Positions 16,931 to 26,056 of a stretch of 64,000 bases of DNA are shown piece after piece. The position numbers and the translations under genes were made by a program. Source of the stretch: Cytophagales bacterium CG12_big_fil_rev_8_21_14_0_65_40_12. Lineage in GTDB: Bacteria > Bacteroidota > Bacteroidia > Cytophagales > Cyclobacteriaceae. Every line of letters starts with the position of its first letter. Position 1 is the stretch's first letter. Under the pieces are notes generated by a model, which saw only the letters and a program-made list of their open reading frames with translations, had not been told where the DNA came from and did not search any database. Location of the stretch: assembly GCA_002786855.1 (NCBI GenBank), contig PCUU01000056.1:519-64518 (forward strand). Reading direction: 5' to 3'.

Positions 16931-19258
16931 TCAATCAACTTTAAAACCCCACTTTTGAACAGTTTTTAAATTTACTAGAGCCAAAAATTTATTCTTCATG
17001 GTTAATTCTTTTTTACCTTCCGCTAAGTCCGCCATGAATCGGTATTTATATATTTCAAGGCGTTTATTTTTCTTATCCCATTTGACAATTTCTTTAATAA
17101 TATCAAGAGTTATATCTATTTCTTCTCTTGTCGAAATTTGATCGTCTTTAAAGAAGTCGTCCATATCGAAGAATAACTCAGGATTATTTACAACTATAAA
17201 ATTTAAAATGGTATCCCCTTGGTTAATTTCTATGTTTGTAAGTTCTCTATTACTTTTTATTTTTGACCCAATAGTAGACGCCATGTCATATTGGTATTTA
17301 CTCATACTCTTTGTTTCATAACCCCAGTTTTCTATTTTTTTCCAAGTTTTAGGGTGTATTGAGTTTATCCTTTGAATAGTTGCATTCATTTCGATCGCAT
17401 CAGTTTCATCATCAGATACTTTTCTTCTTTTTTCCGAATTAACATTTACTAATTCGTACTTAATTGAATCTAGATTAATGTTGAAGTCATGCTTTTTAAT
17501 CGCATCCCAACAATCTTCTTTTTTCGCCCATTCGCCATAAAGAGAGCCTGGCGCTTCTGATTTAATGAAATCTTCTATTTGCATCATTATTTCGTGAAGC
17601 TTTGTCTTAAACACATCACTGACGGTTTGTTGCTTCCATATTCTTAAAAGATCCAGTTTGTATTCTACTTTATACCCTAACCAAGCCAAGGAATATGGAA
17701 CTGTAATGTAGCGCATGTCACCTATTGAGTTTGGTTTCACTCCGTATATTTTCTCAGATGTAGAGAATAATATTGCCTTGGCAATTGCATCCTCAAACCA
17801 AATACTGTCAGGTTTTTTATTGAAGTTGTAATTCAAAAATTGCGCATAATTTTTCTGACTACCACGTACTACGATGTGCGGGCCAATGACTAATTTTTTA
17901 CCATGATAAACTTCTTCATATGTGTTTACATATTTAGCTAAGCTTTCTTTGGTGAACATTTGACTTCTTGGATTTTGTTTGTCAAAATGTTTTCTCTTAG
18001 AAGGAGTTATTCCAAAGCGGATTCGCTCATTTTTATATTGTCCTCTTGATCGTTCAAAGAACCAACGTGTTTGAGTAGATTCACCTGAAATAGGCGGTGC
18101 CCAAATTGTTCTTGACAGTTTTTCTATTAGGACGTGGTTCTCTCGGTTTGAGCTTAAATCAGAGGCAGAAACTCTGTTTTGCGTATTCGCATACTCAGCA
18201 ATTCTGCCTACTATTTCAGAGAAATTACCTCTATTTTTTACAATAGTTAACTTAACTGGAACAAACACTTTACTAATATCAACTTTATCTTTTTTCCAAG
18301 TGTGATAAACTGATGCGGTTGTTTGGCCTCCATTTACGATTTGAAAATCTTTTACATGGGCAATTGCTTTCCCTTGATTATTGGGTAAATCTGTAATGGT
18401 CACTTCTTCGGCAGTAGCAGCAATGCCATTATTAAAAGCCATAAACATATGTTGCTCTTTCAAAATGGTGTTGCGAATGCCTTTATTTATTTTCCCTGTG
18501 AATTGAAGAAAAGAACGAACATTTTGCTCTAAAAGCCTCGCTCCGTATTGCTCATAAATATCCGCTAAAGCAAGACCTGGGATAATTGCAAGCCAAGATT
18601 GATAATCTGAATTTTCAGTCTCATTCACAATGCAAGGAACTTTATACCCCGCTTGTTCAAAGTTGATTTCAATAGGTACCCTTGATTTATCTGAAAGATT
18701 GAAAAGATAGTTTATATCAATTGTTCTATAAAAAACTGTGTAGCCCGCGACTGTATCAGAAATTTTTTGTTCTGCCTTTATCTCCCCGTTTGTGATTAAA
18801 AAGATATTCACTCGGGTTAGGTATTCTTTAACTTCAGGTACATTCGCTAAGGTTTGAGCAAGATCAAATATTTCCGAACTCTCCTCAATTTCATTGACAT
18901 AATCCTTGTAAATGGCGTTTCTGAAAAATTTTACGGCTCTATCAATGGTTTTGTCTGCGTCACCTTTTGTTACATTTTGAATCGTAGCATCGCCATTATA
19001 AATGGTCACAAACAAATCAAGAGTTTCATAATTTTCATAAAGAGAATAGCCGTTGATTTTGTGTTCAACACCTCTTTTGCTAATCTTTTCATCAAAACAA
19101 ACTCGATAGTTTTCAGTCTCACCGGCATCTGATAAGAAAGATAATGCTAATTCAGTAAAAACTTGTTCAGGGTTTGTTCCTTCTTCTTCTGTAATTAAGG
19201 TTGAGTTAATCTCTTCTTGAATGTCTATATAGAACTTTTGTAATTCTTTGTTTTCCAT
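16931..19258 (-). CDS. AIPR (abortive infection phage resistance) protein
   Basis: 775 residues from the ATG at 19258, eight bases after the upstream stop; a TTG at 19282 would overlap that gene and is less likely. The AIPR family (PF10592) core is clear: YGARLLEQNVRSFLQ, KGIRNTI, MAFNNGIAATA and FQIVNGGQTTASVYH (about residues 238-320). The N-terminal 200 residues are a separate alpha/beta part; the C-terminal 250 residues are helical and charged. AIPR proteins are linked to phage abortive infection and to restriction operons with MutL-like ATPases; the activity is not defined in general. Last gene of the island operon. By position it may act as the effector or as a DNA/RNA recognition part (inference). 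Confidence 0.88.
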   Translation of the reverse strand: MENKELQKFYIDIQEEINSTLITEEEGTNPEQVFTELALSFLSDAGETENYRVCFDEKISKRGVEHKINGYSLYENYETLDLFVTIYNGDATIQNVTKGDADKTIDRAVKFFRNAIYKDYVNEIEESSEIFDLAQTLANVPEVKEYLTRVNIFLITNGEIKAEQKISDTVAGYTVFYRTIDINYLFNLSDKSRVPIEINFEQAGYKVPCIVNETENSDYQSWLAIIPGLALADIYEQYGARLLEQNVRSFLQFTGKINKGIRNTILKEQHMFMAFNNGIAATAEEVTITDLPNNQGKAIAHVKDFQIVNGGQTTASVYHTWKKDKVDISKVFVPVKLTIVKNRGNFSEIVGRIAEYANTQNRVSASDLSSNRENHVLIEKLSRTIWAPPISGESTQTRWFFERSRGQYKNERIRFGITPSKRKHFDKQNPRSQMFTKESLAKYVNTYEEVYHGKKLVIGPHIVVRGSQKNYAQFLNYNFNKKPDSIWFEDAIAKAILFSTSEKIYGVKPNSIGDMRYITVPYSLAWLGYKVEYKLDLLRIWKQQTVSDVFKTKLHEIMMQIEDFIKSEAPGSLYGEWAKKEDCWDAIKKHDFNINLDSIKYELVNVNSEKRRKVSDDETDAIEMNATIQRINSIHPKTWKKIENWGYETKSMSKYQYDMASTIGSKIKSNRELTNIEINQGDTILNFIVVNNPELFFDMDDFFKDDQISTREEIDITLDIIKEIVKWDKKNKRLEIYKYRFMADLAEGKKELTMKNKFLALVNLKTVQKWGFKVD

Positions 19259-19265
19259 AAAAATG

Positions 19266-20264
19266 CTATTGTATTTCGCCAAAAAGAGTTTCTTGGTCTA
19301 TTCTCCATTCCTCTGATTCGGATAAAACAATTGAATATCTCACATCCCCAACACCAATTGGAATTTGATTTTCGGTTATTCTCGGAAAATTCCCAGAAAC
19401 TTGGTACAAGTTTTCTTGGCGAATGGTATAACCTCTTTCTTCATATAAAGGCCTATGTGTTTCATAAAATCCAGATTCCAATAACTTTAGCTTAAATAAA
19501 TTAGAGGCCATTGTATTATCAATTAACAGTTCTGAAACCTCATCAATAAGTGAATTCAATGATTCTCCATTTCCAACTCTTATGTCAAGCGAAAGATGAT
19601 ACAGAAATATTTTTTCAATGATAGAATCATCCAACTGTCGTTCACTAGTGATATGAATTTTTTGATGATTATTACCGTGCGTAGTTTTTACTTCAACAGC
19701 CCAATTTGAATATTGAAAGTCTTGTATTGATTTTTCAGGACCAAGCCAGGATTTCATACAATAGTTTTTATCAGCGGTATTGTTCAAGAAAAAACGTAAA
19801 AAATAAATTTCCCCGTAAAGACCTCTTTGTGCTTCGTCTGACAACCCTTGTTTGCCAACTTTTTCAAATAAGGATTGCCATTTGGCTAATCGCTCTAACA
19901 ACTTTTCTACCAATGTTTGTTCAATTGTTACTTCCGATACTCCAAAAATCAAATCTTCACATAGCGTAGAAAAAATGTCTTTGTGTTGTTTGTTGAGTAA
20001 CAGAATAAGTAAAAATTTCTTTGTTTTATCTCGTTCATCAGGAAGCGTTTCAATCTTGATGTCTTTGAGTTTATTCCATTGGTTCTCATCAATAGAAAAG
20101 TCATTATTTATTCTAAAAGCAATACATCTTAATTTTTCTGGTGCTTTTAATGCAATAAAAATATCAGGTAAGACATCTGCTGAATACCGTTTGTATAGCA
20201 AACCTGAATGAGTGGAAGTATCAGATTCTAAGCCTAGCCAGATATTTTCAATTTTCGTCTCCAT
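19266..20264 (-). CDS. PD-(D/E)XK nuclease, DUF4420 family
   Basis: 332 residues starting at the ATG at 20264, which overlaps the end of the Z1 gene by 17 bp; the longer open frame lies inside the Z1 gene and is rejected. A PD-(D/E)XK core is visible: E152 in GLYGEIYFL, D182 in SIQDFQYS, and E191-V-K193 in WAVEVKTTHG. This pattern matches the DUF4420 (PF14390) putative restriction endonucleases that accompany Z1 helicases, GHKL ATPases and C5 methylases. Likely the cleaving subunit of the system. All expected catalytic residues are present, so it is probably active. Confidence 0.85.
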   Translation of the reverse strand: METKIENIWLGLESDTSTHSGLLYKRYSADVLPDIFIALKAPEKLRCIAFRINNDFSIDENQWNKLKDIKIETLPDERDKTKKFLLILLLNKQHKDIFSTLCEDLIFGVSEVTIEQTLVEKLLERLAKWQSLFEKVGKQGLSDEAQRGLYGEIYFLRFFLNNTADKNYCMKSWLGPEKSIQDFQYSNWAVEVKTTHGNNHQKIHITSERQLDDSIIEKIFLYHLSLDIRVGNGESLNSLIDEVSELLIDNTMASNLFKLKLLESGFYETHRPLYEERGYTIRQENLYQVSGNFPRITENQIPIGVGDVRYSIVLSESEEWRIDQETLFGEIQ

Positions 20265-23028
20265 AATCTTCAAAATCTTCTTCAACAACATCAAATCTGT
20301 CGAGTAACTCCTCATTAACAGCATAGGAGACAGGTGCATTAAAATTACTTTTGGGGAAACTTATGGCATAGCCCACGAATGGGTTACTTCCTTCAGGTAA
20401 TGAGTTTTTTGAGTCAATACTCTCTTCAGGGTCAAGCAAGTAGATTATTAATAATGGCTTTCTTGGGTCTCTTAATTCATTTCTAACTATTTGCCCATTT
20501 GGATACATTGCTTCACCTTCTTTTTTTCTGTGAAGATTTGTTAAGTTCATTGCACTCTCGTATTCTTCAGGAGTAAAATCGATAAATTCATCTGATGGAC
20601 TTATGATATGGGATTTTCTTAAATAATATATCTGTTCATTTGAATTTTTATCATCTTCAGTTCTTTTCCATTGACCAATTTGAACTTCATTAGAAGTTAC
20701 TTCAATGGTTGAATAATTTTTTGGGTTCGGCTTAGACATAAGTGCAATTCGCCAATTTGTTAATTCCTCATTCTTTAGTTGAGCAGTAATAAATTGAATT
20801 AATTTCCTAGGTTCTGCTTTTTTGAGATTTTCAACCGATTGAATTCCTTCAAAAAAGTTGATGACTTGTTCTCCGGGAATATCATACCACAAAAAAGCAT
20901 TCGGTTTGGATGTGAAACTTGAAGGAAGGGCAGCAATGAATTTTCGAGTGTTGCGGAAATTATTGTCGATGACCTGAATATCCTTTTTAAACTCATAGGA
21001 CTCAACTAGCCTACCTGCCCATGAAATCTGAACAGTAATCGCTGAGCGCATTTTATTTGTTGCCGAAATTTGAAGAACGCCAGGGTGCGTTCTAACTTTT
21101 AAAGCATATTGTTCTGGGGTGGAGCCTGCCACATCTGACATATATTCAAATTCTTCTCTAAGTTCCTCTGAAGCCTGCGTAATATGGCAGAACCATTCAT
21201 TCAGCTCTCTACTTGTAAATAGTCGGCACAGGTCTACATAGCCACCTCTATAACCGAACCAACGCCCCATTTGCATAAGAGTATCATACATTCTGGATGC
21301 TCTTAAATAGTAGCTTATAGAAAGCCCTTCTAAAGTCAAGCCTCTTGAGAGTTTGTTGCCACCAACTGCGATTACGGAGAGTCCATTTTTGTGATCGAAG
21401 TAGTCAAGGGCTTCACCAGAACCACCGTGTATTGATTTGACTTCAATGCGTGAAGCGGCATCATTTAAATTTTGTAAAACTTCGCTCCATTTATGAACTT
21501 GAATTTGTGAATCTAAACTTTTGAGATTTGAATCTAATATTTGTTTAGAAACAGAAATAAATGATTTGTATCCGTTTTCATCCTGTTCAAAAGTTGATTT
21601 GAGTTCATTTAATATTCCTGCATCATTTTGGTCGATTCCTCTTCGGTAATAAATGAATTGATTTGAAACTAATTCTGCAATATGGTCTTGCCAACGCATA
21701 AAACGTGAAACGTGAATCAGCATTGAATTATGTACATTAGTTTGTCCTCTTAATCTTCTAATGGCACAAGTGATTATAAAACAGCGAATTGCCCTTTTCA
21801 AAGATTCGGGAAGTGCAGATGGTAATTGGGCATCTTTTTTATGTCTATCAGGAACAAATCCACTGTAGTCATTTATTCTGTTTACAATTGGCAAAACTGT
21901 ATCTGAGGCCTCATCTTCTTCTAAGGGGCTAAACCCAAATACTTTCTCTGGACCAATATAGTTTGAGGGGGCTGGGATATTTTTAATAAAGTTTCTGGGG
22001 AATAAATTTTGGTCATCTAAAGGGATAAAAATATTGGCAAAAGGAGTTGCTGTATAACCCACATATGCATTCTTCCCAAATAAATTAAGAATTTGAGTAA
22101 TCCAGCCATTTATAGAACTCTGCCTTTCAGGGTCGTTAGAGATGTTAATAGAAGCATTATCTGCTTCATCATCAATCAAAAGCAATGATTTATTGCGAAT
22201 TACTCGACTGAGCTCTGTGTCTTCATCTGCCTGGGCGGCTAACCATTGATAAATTCTTCTAAGTACGTGTGGATTCTTTTTAATAACGGCAATAATTGGG
22301 TCTGGTGTTTCAAAATTTAAACCTAATGCATTTGCAGCACCTTGTGTAAAATCACCTTTTTCAAGACTTGAAGTTAATGAGTGTGCAACATTTGGCTTGC
22401 CAAAACCAGGCCTTCCAACACCAATCTTTATGCTCTTTTGATCAAAGGCTCTTGTATGTTGAGTGTCAAAACCAAGAAAACTCTCGTCAATTCGGATTTG
22501 TGTCTGACTTCTCAAATTATTGTGAATTCCAGCCATTACGATAATTAATCCGAATCCAGAATCAGCCGCTTTGCAAATAAGTCCTGTGTAATTGGCTGTC
22601 TTACCTGATTGGACTTGACCAACGACAAGCCCTTTTTTGTTGACTTTAATTTTTTCAGTTGGATCAAATAAGTTGTCTAGAATACTATCAGTTAACCTAT
22701 CCAGCTTATTGACAACATCTGGGGCAAAGTTTTTTTCCTCCTCAAGGTAATGTCTATAACTACCCCAGAAACCATTTTCAAAATCAATTTTAGCTCGTCT
22801 TTCGCTCAGCCAAGGTAAATTTTCATCTGCTTTTTCAATAGATCTAAATTCGTCTTGCCGGATTGTAAAAAGTTCTTCTACCTTTCTGATTAACATTTCT
22901 CTTGAATCAGGGATAGGTAGATTCATTTTCATAAAAGTATCAACAGCGGTTTCTACCTCTTGAACAGTGACCGAGTTCTTTCCGAAAAGCAATTGCCGAA
23001 TTATTTTTATGGGGTCTATATTACTCAT
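20248..23028 (-). CDS. Z1-domain superfamily II helicase/ATPase
   Basis: 926 residues of the Z1 family (PF10593). Helicase motifs: Walker A GQVQSGKT (137-144), Walker B LLLIDDEAD (283-290), motif III YTATPF (325-330), a Z1-typical GGNKLSRGLTLEGL (556-569), and motif VI QMGRWFGYRGGY with arginine fingers (586-597). The N-terminal 120 residues are helical; the C-terminal third is specific to the family. It would be the ATP-driven DNA translocase of the restriction system. The start overlaps the GHKL gene by 8 bp and its end overlaps the nuclease gene by 17 bp. Confidence 0.92.
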   Translation of the reverse strand: MSNIDPIKIIRQLLFGKNSVTVQEVETAVDTFMKMNLPIPDSREMLIRKVEELFTIRQDEFRSIEKADENLPWLSERRAKIDFENGFWGSYRHYLEEEKNFAPDVVNKLDRLTDSILDNLFDPTEKIKVNKKGLVVGQVQSGKTANYTGLICKAADSGFGLIIVMAGIHNNLRSQTQIRIDESFLGFDTQHTRAFDQKSIKIGVGRPGFGKPNVAHSLTSSLEKGDFTQGAANALGLNFETPDPIIAVIKKNPHVLRRIYQWLAAQADEDTELSRVIRNKSLLLIDDEADNASINISNDPERQSSINGWITQILNLFGKNAYVGYTATPFANIFIPLDDQNLFPRNFIKNIPAPSNYIGPEKVFGFSPLEEDEASDTVLPIVNRINDYSGFVPDRHKKDAQLPSALPESLKRAIRCFIITCAIRRLRGQTNVHNSMLIHVSRFMRWQDHIAELVSNQFIYYRRGIDQNDAGILNELKSTFEQDENGYKSFISVSKQILDSNLKSLDSQIQVHKWSEVLQNLNDAASRIEVKSIHGGSGEALDYFDHKNGLSVIAVGGNKLSRGLTLEGLSISYYLRASRMYDTLMQMGRWFGYRGGYVDLCRLFTSRELNEWFCHITQASEELREEFEYMSDVAGSTPEQYALKVRTHPGVLQISATNKMRSAITVQISWAGRLVESYEFKKDIQVIDNNFRNTRKFIAALPSSFTSKPNAFLWYDIPGEQVINFFEGIQSVENLKKAEPRKLIQFITAQLKNEELTNWRIALMSKPNPKNYSTIEVTSNEVQIGQWKRTEDDKNSNEQIYYLRKSHIISPSDEFIDFTPEEYESAMNLTNLHRKKEGEAMYPNGQIVRNELRDPRKPLLIIYLLDPEESIDSKNSLPEGSNPFVGYAISFPKSNFNAPVSYAVNEELLDRFDVVEEDFEDYGDEN

Positions 23029-24502
23029 TGGCTATGAATTCAATGTATTCTGGATAAAAATTAAATGGTTCTGTGTTGAGAATTCTGGCTTTTGCCTTTT
23101 CAACTGATAATCCAGTGGAAACAAAACCATTGAAAAGTTTTTGCATGGTTTCCTTTATTGCACTGTGATCAATTCCTTCAAACGGTTGCCCGTGCGGTTT
23201 TTCATTTTCGCTTTCTTGAAGAGTGATTAATGGGACAGGTATTGTCTCTTCAATAAACTGAATTACCTTTTCAATTTCCCTTTTTAATTCGCCTGATTTC
23301 GAATATAAATCAGTTAATAATGGGTGGTTGCGATTAATTTTATAAAAGCGCTTGCTGTGTCTAGCTCTTTCCTCCCAAAACGGAAAATATTCATCTGATG
23401 CTAATTTACGTTTGAGGACCTTCCCCTTGTGTCTGTAAACTTCTACTGCCTGATTTCGAGCTTCTTTCGCTATTGCCAAAATCTGTTCACGGTAAATTGA
23501 AGGAGGTCTGGCAATAGATTTTTTGATATCAATTTGCCAATCACTATCAAAGTTATTTGGTAAGTCAATTTGAATTCGGCAAAGGTCGTAATGAACTTCA
23601 CGCTTAAATAACCCCAACCAATCACCAGCTACTAAAAGTCTTCGGTTTCGATAAACATAAAAACCTTGATGGGCAGTCCAACTATCTTTAGGACCTTTCC
23701 CATAATTATACTGTTCGGCTGAAAGTTTAGAACGGTGTGGCAACACAAAACCTTTGATTCTAATTGAACCACTTTCCAATCGAGTTTCAGGCTTTGGTTG
23801 AAGGCCATCAACTCCAATCATAAATGGATCCCAAGATTTAATAAGACGGTCTCGAAAATAAATTTTCAATCCATCATCCATGAACTTGTGAAACACCATT
23901 GACAAATGAGATTTAACGGAATCCATAATTCCCAAAAACTTACTTTTTGCTTCTTCACTGTCTTCTACTGTATCTTTTGTAAGTCTGTCCAAATTCCACC
24001 AAATAACGCAAGTCCCTGTTTCTAAGGCTTCAATCTTTTGAGTCCAATTTTCTTCGTCTGGAATATGTCTGATTAATTTCCAAGCTTGTACTTGATTGAC
24101 ATAGTCTAAATCCCACGTCCAGAAAATAGGCTTGTAGTCTTTTGCTCTTGAAAAAACTGTGAATTTTCTTGATTGAGAAAATGAGGCCGTTTTTAACCCT
24201 AATCCAAAACGACCCAAATCGTCACTGCTTCTTTCTTCTAAGGGATTTCTACTTCCAGGTCGCATAGCTTGAATAAGTTGCTCATTATTCATCCCTGTGC
24301 CGTCATCCAGAATTGACAATGTTGTGTTTGAACCCTTCCAATTGTAATCAATCCATATATTTTTTGCTCCAGCAGTAATTGAATTATCAACAATGTCCGC
24401 AATAGCAGTTTCAATAGAATATCCAATGGCACGAAAGGTTTCAATCATTGAGCTTGCTTCTGGCTCTGCTGAAGCGGATTGAAAATCGGAGTAGTTTATC
24501 AT
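23021..24502 (-). CDS. GHKL (MutL/MORC/Hsp90-like) ATPase
   Basis: 493 residues. The Bergerat ATP-binding fold is complete: E31, D36 and N40 in ETAIADIVDNS, DDGTGM (66-71), and GRFGLGLKTAS (97-107). A second domain of the S5 type follows (residues 230-330), then a helical, basic C-terminal part. The sequence resembles the prokaryotic MutL/MORC-type ATPases described in restriction-modification operons with Z1 and DUF4420 proteins, rather than mismatch repair MutL, since it lacks that family's C-terminal region. A role as an ATP-dependent clamp that senses modification state is inference. Coupled to dcm by an ATGA overlap. Confidence 0.9.
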   Translation of the reverse strand: MINYSDFQSASAEPEASSMIETFRAIGYSIETAIADIVDNSITAGAKNIWIDYNWKGSNTTLSILDDGTGMNNEQLIQAMRPGSRNPLEERSSDDLGRFGLGLKTASFSQSRKFTVFSRAKDYKPIFWTWDLDYVNQVQAWKLIRHIPDEENWTQKIEALETGTCVIWWNLDRLTKDTVEDSEEAKSKFLGIMDSVKSHLSMVFHKFMDDGLKIYFRDRLIKSWDPFMIGVDGLQPKPETRLESGSIRIKGFVLPHRSKLSAEQYNYGKGPKDSWTAHQGFYVYRNRRLLVAGDWLGLFKREVHYDLCRIQIDLPNNFDSDWQIDIKKSIARPPSIYREQILAIAKEARNQAVEVYRHKGKVLKRKLASDEYFPFWEERARHSKRFYKINRNHPLLTDLYSKSGELKREIEKVIQFIEETIPVPLITLQESENEKPHGQPFEGIDHSAIKETMQKLFNGFVSTGLSVEKAKARILNTEPFNFYPEYIEFIANE

Positions 24503-25764
24503 TTAACTTTCAATGACTTTGAAATCTCCTTGGCTATGAATTCCGCCATCAAAGGAGGAACTGCATTCCCGATTTGCTTAAAGGCAGCAGTTCTATTGGC
24601 ATTTTCCTTTTCACCTTCGAAGTAATAATCATCAGGAAAGGATTGTAGACGTGCAGCTTCTCTAATACTAATTGATCTGTTTTGAGTAATATCAGGATGA
24701 ATATAATAATGGCCGTCTTTTGAAATATGAGCCACAACGGTTTGAGAGTAAGGTAAATTTGAACCTACTACTTTAAACCTATCTATAAATGAGGTCCTGT
24801 TTTGATGGGTTTGTAATCTTTCAGGCAGGTTGTTGTAATCAAGCCTTTCTTGGTTGCAGTTCCATTTTTCAACAGCGATTCTATATATCTCTTTATCTTG
24901 ATCTCTGTGTGGTCTGGCTATGTGCTGAGTTAAAACGTCAATACCATTTCGCAGGGCATGAGTTTCTAAATACTCAGTGGTTGGAGATTTATAGTTAAGA
25001 AATTTATCTTTCCCTTCGCCTGCATTTATTTCTGGCAAATCCCTTAGTAGGTCATTGACTAAAAAGTGGTTTTCGATTCTGATTTCTTCGAGATTTGGAA
25101 TATTCAATCTTTCAGTTTTCTTCCAACCCAAAATAATTATCCTTTTACGGTTCTGTAGAACAGCAAAGTTTCTCGCCTCAAGTACGTATAATTTAATTTC
25201 GTATCCCTTCTTGTTAAAAAGCATTTCCATTTCCGCCAAGTATTGACCCTTTTTGGCAGACTTTAAACCCAAAACATTCTCAAAAACAAACATTCTGGGT
25301 TCATATTTCTCTAGGTATTCAGCGTACTGCTGAAATAGATAATTTCTGGGATCACCTTCCATTTTGTTTTTTGAACGTGCTCTTCCAACAAGAGAGTAAG
25401 CTTGGCAGGGGGGACCGCCAATAATCAAATCAACAGATTTGTTATTAAGGTTCTTTTCTATTCTCTTGTGGATGTCTTCATTGGTTTCTTTTGAAATGGG
25501 AAGATTAATAACTGAGTTCAGTAACTTTTCTGGAACGTGAGCATAAAGCTGTGCTCTTGAGATTTCACCTCTGAGATATTTTACATAAGTGCTATAATCA
25601 CCAATAGATTTTAGGTGATGGTAAGCGATCCTTGTTTTCAAGGTAAAGCAAGCTGCGGCATCAATTTCAACGTGGGCTATAGGTTCGAAACCAACTCTTG
25701 TAAAGCCCTCTGAAAGGCCACCAGCACCAGCAAATAAATCTATATAATTAAATTTTTTAGGCAT
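24499..25764 (-). CDS. DNA (cytosine-5) methyltransferase
   Basis: 421 residues. Motif I LFAGAGGLSEGF (10-21) binds AdoMet; motif IV GGPPCQAYS carries the catalytic C120; motif VI FENV; motif VIII QNRKRIIILG; motifs IX/X RLQSFPDDY and QIGNAVPPLM. The variable target-recognition region lies at about residues 240-340 and is short; the target site cannot be read from sequence. First gene of the island operon, so it probably protects host DNA before the nuclease parts are made. The start ATG lies 217 bp from the right-hand repeat, in a region with inverted repeats that could control the operon. Confidence 0.95.
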   Translation of the reverse strand: MPKKFNYIDLFAGAGGLSEGFTRVGFEPIAHVEIDAAACFTLKTRIAYHHLKSIGDYSTYVKYLRGEISRAQLYAHVPEKLLNSVINLPISKETNEDIHKRIEKNLNNKSVDLIIGGPPCQAYSLVGRARSKNKMEGDPRNYLFQQYAEYLEKYEPRMFVFENVLGLKSAKKGQYLAEMEMLFNKKGYEIKLYVLEARNFAVLQNRKRIIILGWKKTERLNIPNLEEIRIENHFLVNDLLRDLPEINAGEGKDKFLNYKSPTTEYLETHALRNGIDVLTQHIARPHRDQDKEIYRIAVEKWNCNQERLDYNNLPERLQTHQNRTSFIDRFKVVGSNLPYSQTVVAHISKDGHYYIHPDITQNRSISIREAARLQSFPDDYYFEGEKENANRTAAFKQIGNAVPPLMAEFIAKEISKSLKVK

Positions 25765-25980
25765 TTGAACCTATGGTTTCATAAGTAAGATAGAATGTCA
25801 ACTTCATAAGCCGTATCTTATGTATTTCCTGTTTTAATAGTCAGTCTGCCTCCTTTAGGTGGTTACTTACGGTTTGAGTTTACTATTAAAATACAAACAG
25901 TCAATTTAGTAGATTAGGTTTAAGTAATTGTTGTTTAAGACAAGAAATATTCTGTAAAAATTATAGATAGTTTCAGGAAA
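25765..25980 (-). promoter_or_regulatory. Leader region of the defence operon with nested inverted repeats
   Basis: The 216 bp upstream of dcm contain: a 10-bp perfect inverted repeat TTTTAATAGT (25832-25841) / ACTATTAAAA (25882-25891); a 6-bp pair CATAAG-N6-CTTATG (25805-25822); and a second TTCATAAG at 25778-25785. No reading frame of note. These could be operator sites or a structured leader RNA; no convincing TAnnTTTG element was found, so the promoter is unresolved. Confidence 0.4.
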
Positions 25981-26056
25981 GTCCACTTAGGCAGGATGCA
26001 GGTTTCGGCTTTGTTTTAATTTAGGCCTATAAGGTTTCCAAAACCTTATAGGTCTA
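25981..26056 (+). repeat. Right copy of 76-bp direct repeat (displaced gene 3' end)
   Basis: Homologous to 16845-16920. In the matching frame it reads the last residues of the outer-membrane protein and a TAA stop, but no gene precedes it. Differences from the left copy fall mostly at third codon positions (GTG/GTC, CAT/CAC, AGA/AGG, CAA/CAG, TGA/TAA; one V/M change), so this copy evolved as coding sequence. Its 3' part overlaps the stop codon of the convergent DUF6155 gene. Confidence 0.85.
26026..26052. terminator. Bidirectional hairpin inside the right repeat
   Basis: Perfect 12-bp stem CCTATAAGGTTT (26026-26037) / AAACCTTATAGG (26041-26052) with a CCA loop. It has no T tract, but lies at the meeting point of convergent transcription and contains the stop of the DUF6155 gene. 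The left copy of the hairpin (16886-16920) is less perfect. Confidence 0.5.

Larger units (their letters stand above)
16845..26056. mobile_element. Inserted defence island flanked by a gene-end duplication
   Basis: A block carrying five minus-strand defence genes lies between two imperfect direct repeats, 16845-16920 and 25981-26056 (offset 9136 bp). The left repeat is the true 3' end and downstream hairpin of the outer-membrane protein gene. The right repeat encodes the same last residues (VHLGR-V/M-QVSALF, stop) with mostly synonymous changes. The enclosed DNA looks AT-richer than its neighbours. No integrase or transposase is present inside. I infer acquisition at the 3' end of a gene, by integration or by homologous recombination with a foreign segment. 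Confidence 0.7.

Noticed and set aside
16931-25764. BREX, DISARM or type I R-M identity for the defence island
   Set aside because: No PglZ, PglX, BrxC, DrmA/B or HsdR/M/S-type gene is present; the methylase is C5 and the helicase is Z1.
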